Source: Palaemon carinicauda
Taxonomy: Eukaryota; Arthropoda; Malacostraca; Decapoda; Palaemonidae
DNA length: 64,000 bases
Assembly: GCF_036898095.1 (NCBI RefSeq)
Contig: NC_090729.1
Coordinates: 75,433,254 to 75,497,253 of the forward strand
Direction of reading: 5' to 3'
This document shows positions 62,440 through 64,000 of the stretch, in pieces. The first letter of the stretch is position 1, and each line of letters starts with the position of its first letter. Below the pieces are notes generated by a model. That model worked only from the letters and a program-made list of their open reading frames with translations. It ran no database searches and had not been told where the DNA came from. The position numbers and the translations under genes are program-made.

Positions 62440-63260
62440 GCTTGTTCTCCTTGATCCTTCGGGGTCTCGTTAGATCACCCTTTGGGCTGGCGTGATCGTT
62501 GAGCCTTTGAGCTCTCGTCATGTTGATCCTGCGGGTTCTCATGACAGTAGGAGTCCGCTCGAAACCTTCGGGTTTCAGTTACGCTGAACCTTCGGGCTCT
62601 CGTAACGATGGTAACGTTGAGCCTTCGGGAACTTGTTTCATCGATCACGCTAACCTTTTGGAGTCTCGTAACATTAGTTATGCAGAACTCTTGGGCTCTC
62701 GTAATTTTAGTCACTCTGACACTTGGGTGTTTTGTGACAGGGAAACTTCGGTTTCTCGTTGCGCTGACTCTTCGGGGTCTCTAAACATTAGTTACGCTGA
62801 ACCCTTGGGCTCTCGTAACTTCAGTCACTCTAACACTCCGGTGTGTTGTGACAGGGAAACTGCGGTTTCTCGTTACGCTGACCCTTCGGGGTCTCGTAAC
62901 ATCAGTTACGTTGAACCCTAGGGCTCTCGTAACTTTAGTCACTGACACTTCGGTGTTTTGTGACAAGGAGACTTCGGTTTCTCGTTACGCTGACCCTTCG
63001 GGATCTTGTAACATTATTTACGCAGAATCCTTGGGTTCTCGTAACTTTAATCACTCCGACACTTCGGTGTTTAGTGACAGGGAAACTTCGGTTTCTCGTT
63101 GCGCTGACACTTCGGGTTCGCGCAACACAGTTCGCGCTGAACTTTTGGGTTCTCGTGACCTGAGTCATTCTTTTTATGACAGAGAGTTTCCAAACTCTCG
63201 TTGTGTTGATCGTTTGTGCTCGCACAACACAAGCTATCGTGAACCTTCGGGTGAGCGTAG
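62440..63260. repeat. Array of nested hairpins with TTCG-type loops, unit about 110-120 bp
   Basis: A repeating series of two-tier stem-loops. Examples: 62872-62900, outer GTTACG/CGTAAC, inner GACCC/GGGTC, loop TTCG; 62905-62933, outer GTTACG/CGTAAC around CCCTAGGG; 62938-62964, outer GTCAC/GTGAC, inner GACAC/GTGTT, loop TTCG; 63051-63077, outer TCACT/AGTGA, inner GACAC/GTGTT; 63098-63126, outer GTTGCGC/GCGCAAC, loop TTCG. Outer stems differ between copies by paired changes (A-T against G-C). The same style resumes at 63775-63930. Confidence 0.85.
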
Positions 63261-63774
63261 CAGTCAGTTCTCTCACCAACCTGAGAGCTCTCGCGTGCAC
63301 GGCCAAATTGGCGCGCACGACCGATTTGGCGCGCACAACCGTCTTGGCGCGCGCAAGCAAAATGGCGATCATGGCGCGTGGGTTCATCCTTTGGCGCGCC
63401 ATATGCGCGAATATCCTGTTGCTCGCCATGCGCTCGAACATCCTGTGGCGCGCCATGTGCGCGAACAACACACTGCGCGTAAGCAACCTTATGCGCGCCA
63501 GGTGCGCAAACAACCTCAAAGGTGCGCGCACGAGCTCACTTCCGCCGCCTACCAACAGTTCGGCGCAAGAGCGCACGACCAAATTGGCGCGCGTGCACGA
63601 CCATTTTGGCGCACACGATCGAATAGAAGCGCACGACCTTAATGGCGCGCGCACACGATCGGATTGGAGCGCATGACCGTATTAGCGCGCGCACGACCAT
63701 GACCATGACCATGTTGGCTCGCACGCACTACCAACTTGGCGCGCGTGCTATCGGTTGAAGTGCACGAACAACTC

Positions 63775-63935
63775 TTATGACCCTTCGGGGTCTCACAACG
63801 CAGTTCACGCTGAACCTTTGGGTTCTCGTGACCATAGCCATACTTATGAGACAGAGTTTTTCGGACTCTCGTTGCGCGAAGTGTTCACGAGTGCACAAGA
63901 GGTTTACTCTCATGACAGAGTTTTCGAACTCTCGT
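63775..63935. repeat. Second block of TTCG/TTTG hairpins
   Basis: Contains GACCC-TTCG-GGGTC near 63779, GAACC-TTTG-GGTTC near 63810-63825 and GAGTT-TTCG-AACTC near 63918-63932. It is separated from the main array by a GGCGCGC-rich stretch (63290-63760). Confidence 0.8.
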
Positions 63936-64000
63936 CCCGTGAATTGTTCGCGCGCGCCCATCGTCATCAAGAGTTTTACTCTGATGACAGAGGGATGCCT

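Larger units (their letters stand above)
61198..64000 (+). mobile_element. DIRS element E, leader and gag-like region (continues beyond window)
   Basis: Resumes the C-like leader interrupted at 54279. The TTTTCATTTATCTTACATATATTTGAGTG stretch here corresponds to the TGTTTATGTATATATTTGAGTA stretch at 31095-31120 of element C. After 61.68 kb the sequence becomes the hairpin-rich, gag-like region corresponding to 31.7-34 kb of C. In one phase it gives repeats such as GSRNFSHSDTSVFCDRETS and RYADPSGSRNISYAEP (62520-62921; then after a one-base shift 62848-63642). Toward the end the words GGCGCGC and GCGCACGA dominate. RT and recombinase would lie beyond the window. Confidence 0.6.

Noticed and set aside
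62935..63654. 239-codon minus-strand frame over the hairpin array
   Set aside because: Palindromic repeats make both strands open. It starts in repeat sequence and has no recognisable domain.

Overview
The window looks like repeat-dominated nuclear DNA of a eukaryote, most probably a decapod crustacean. Four things suggest this. Microsatellites are very dense: long (GA/CT)n, (TA)n, (AAT)n and (GT)n arrays. There are tRNA-derived and AAT-tailed short interspersed repeats of a decapod style. DIRS-type tyrosine-recombinase retrotransposons are abundant, as is known for Decapoda. There is also a short run of the arthropod telomeric pentamer CCTAA. No bacterial features are present, and I found no complete conserved host gene. 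The best host candidates are two low-complexity exon-like segments at 13.9-15.1 kb.

Layout. 0-5.8 kb holds relics of non-LTR retrotransposons, two kinds of short interspersed repeat, and a hAT transposase relic cut in two by one of those repeats. 5.97-10.47 kb is a minus-strand Ty3/Gypsy element with both LTRs, a primer-binding site, a polypurine tract, gag, protease and an integrase zinc-finger region, but no reverse transcriptase. 15.7-20.1 kb is a 4.4-kb satellite that changes from a 36-bp to a 34-bp unit. 21.3-23.6 kb holds an RTE-type LINE relic and more short interspersed repeats. 26.7-30.0 kb is a large inverted repeat (arms about 1 kb) with a small foldback element at its centre and a second beside its right arm.

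From 30.8 kb to the end the window is a pile-up of DIRS1-like retrotransposons. Element C (30.79-41.44 kb) is degraded. It carries a complete-length 5S rRNA-like sequence inside its reverse transcriptase region and four tandem copies of a 1,062-bp internal segment. Element A (41.69-48.31 kb) is nearly intact: gag with one premature stop, RT/RNase H, and a tyrosine recombinase with its catalytic residues. It also has inverted terminal repeats and an internal complementary region that spells out the circular junction. Fragment D (49.0-51.45 kb) is a 3' relic related to C. Region F (51.6-54.0 kb) is a GCCGGC-rich segment with the composition of a DIRS 5'/gag region. Element B (54.28-61.20 kb) is an older relative of A, inserted inside another C-like element, E. 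The 5' end of E lies at 54.03-54.28 kb and its continuation at 61.20-64.00 kb.

How the parts work together, from known DIRS biology: gag-like protein and RT/RNase H make cDNA, the internal complementary region templates circle closure, and the tyrosine recombinase integrates the circle without target duplication. A and B show each of these parts. The least explained feature is in E (61.7-64.0 kb). It is a dense array of nested stem-loops, many with cTTCGg tetraloops, in which outer stems vary by compensating base changes between repeats. Similar hairpin-rich stretches occur in the matching part of C and in F.
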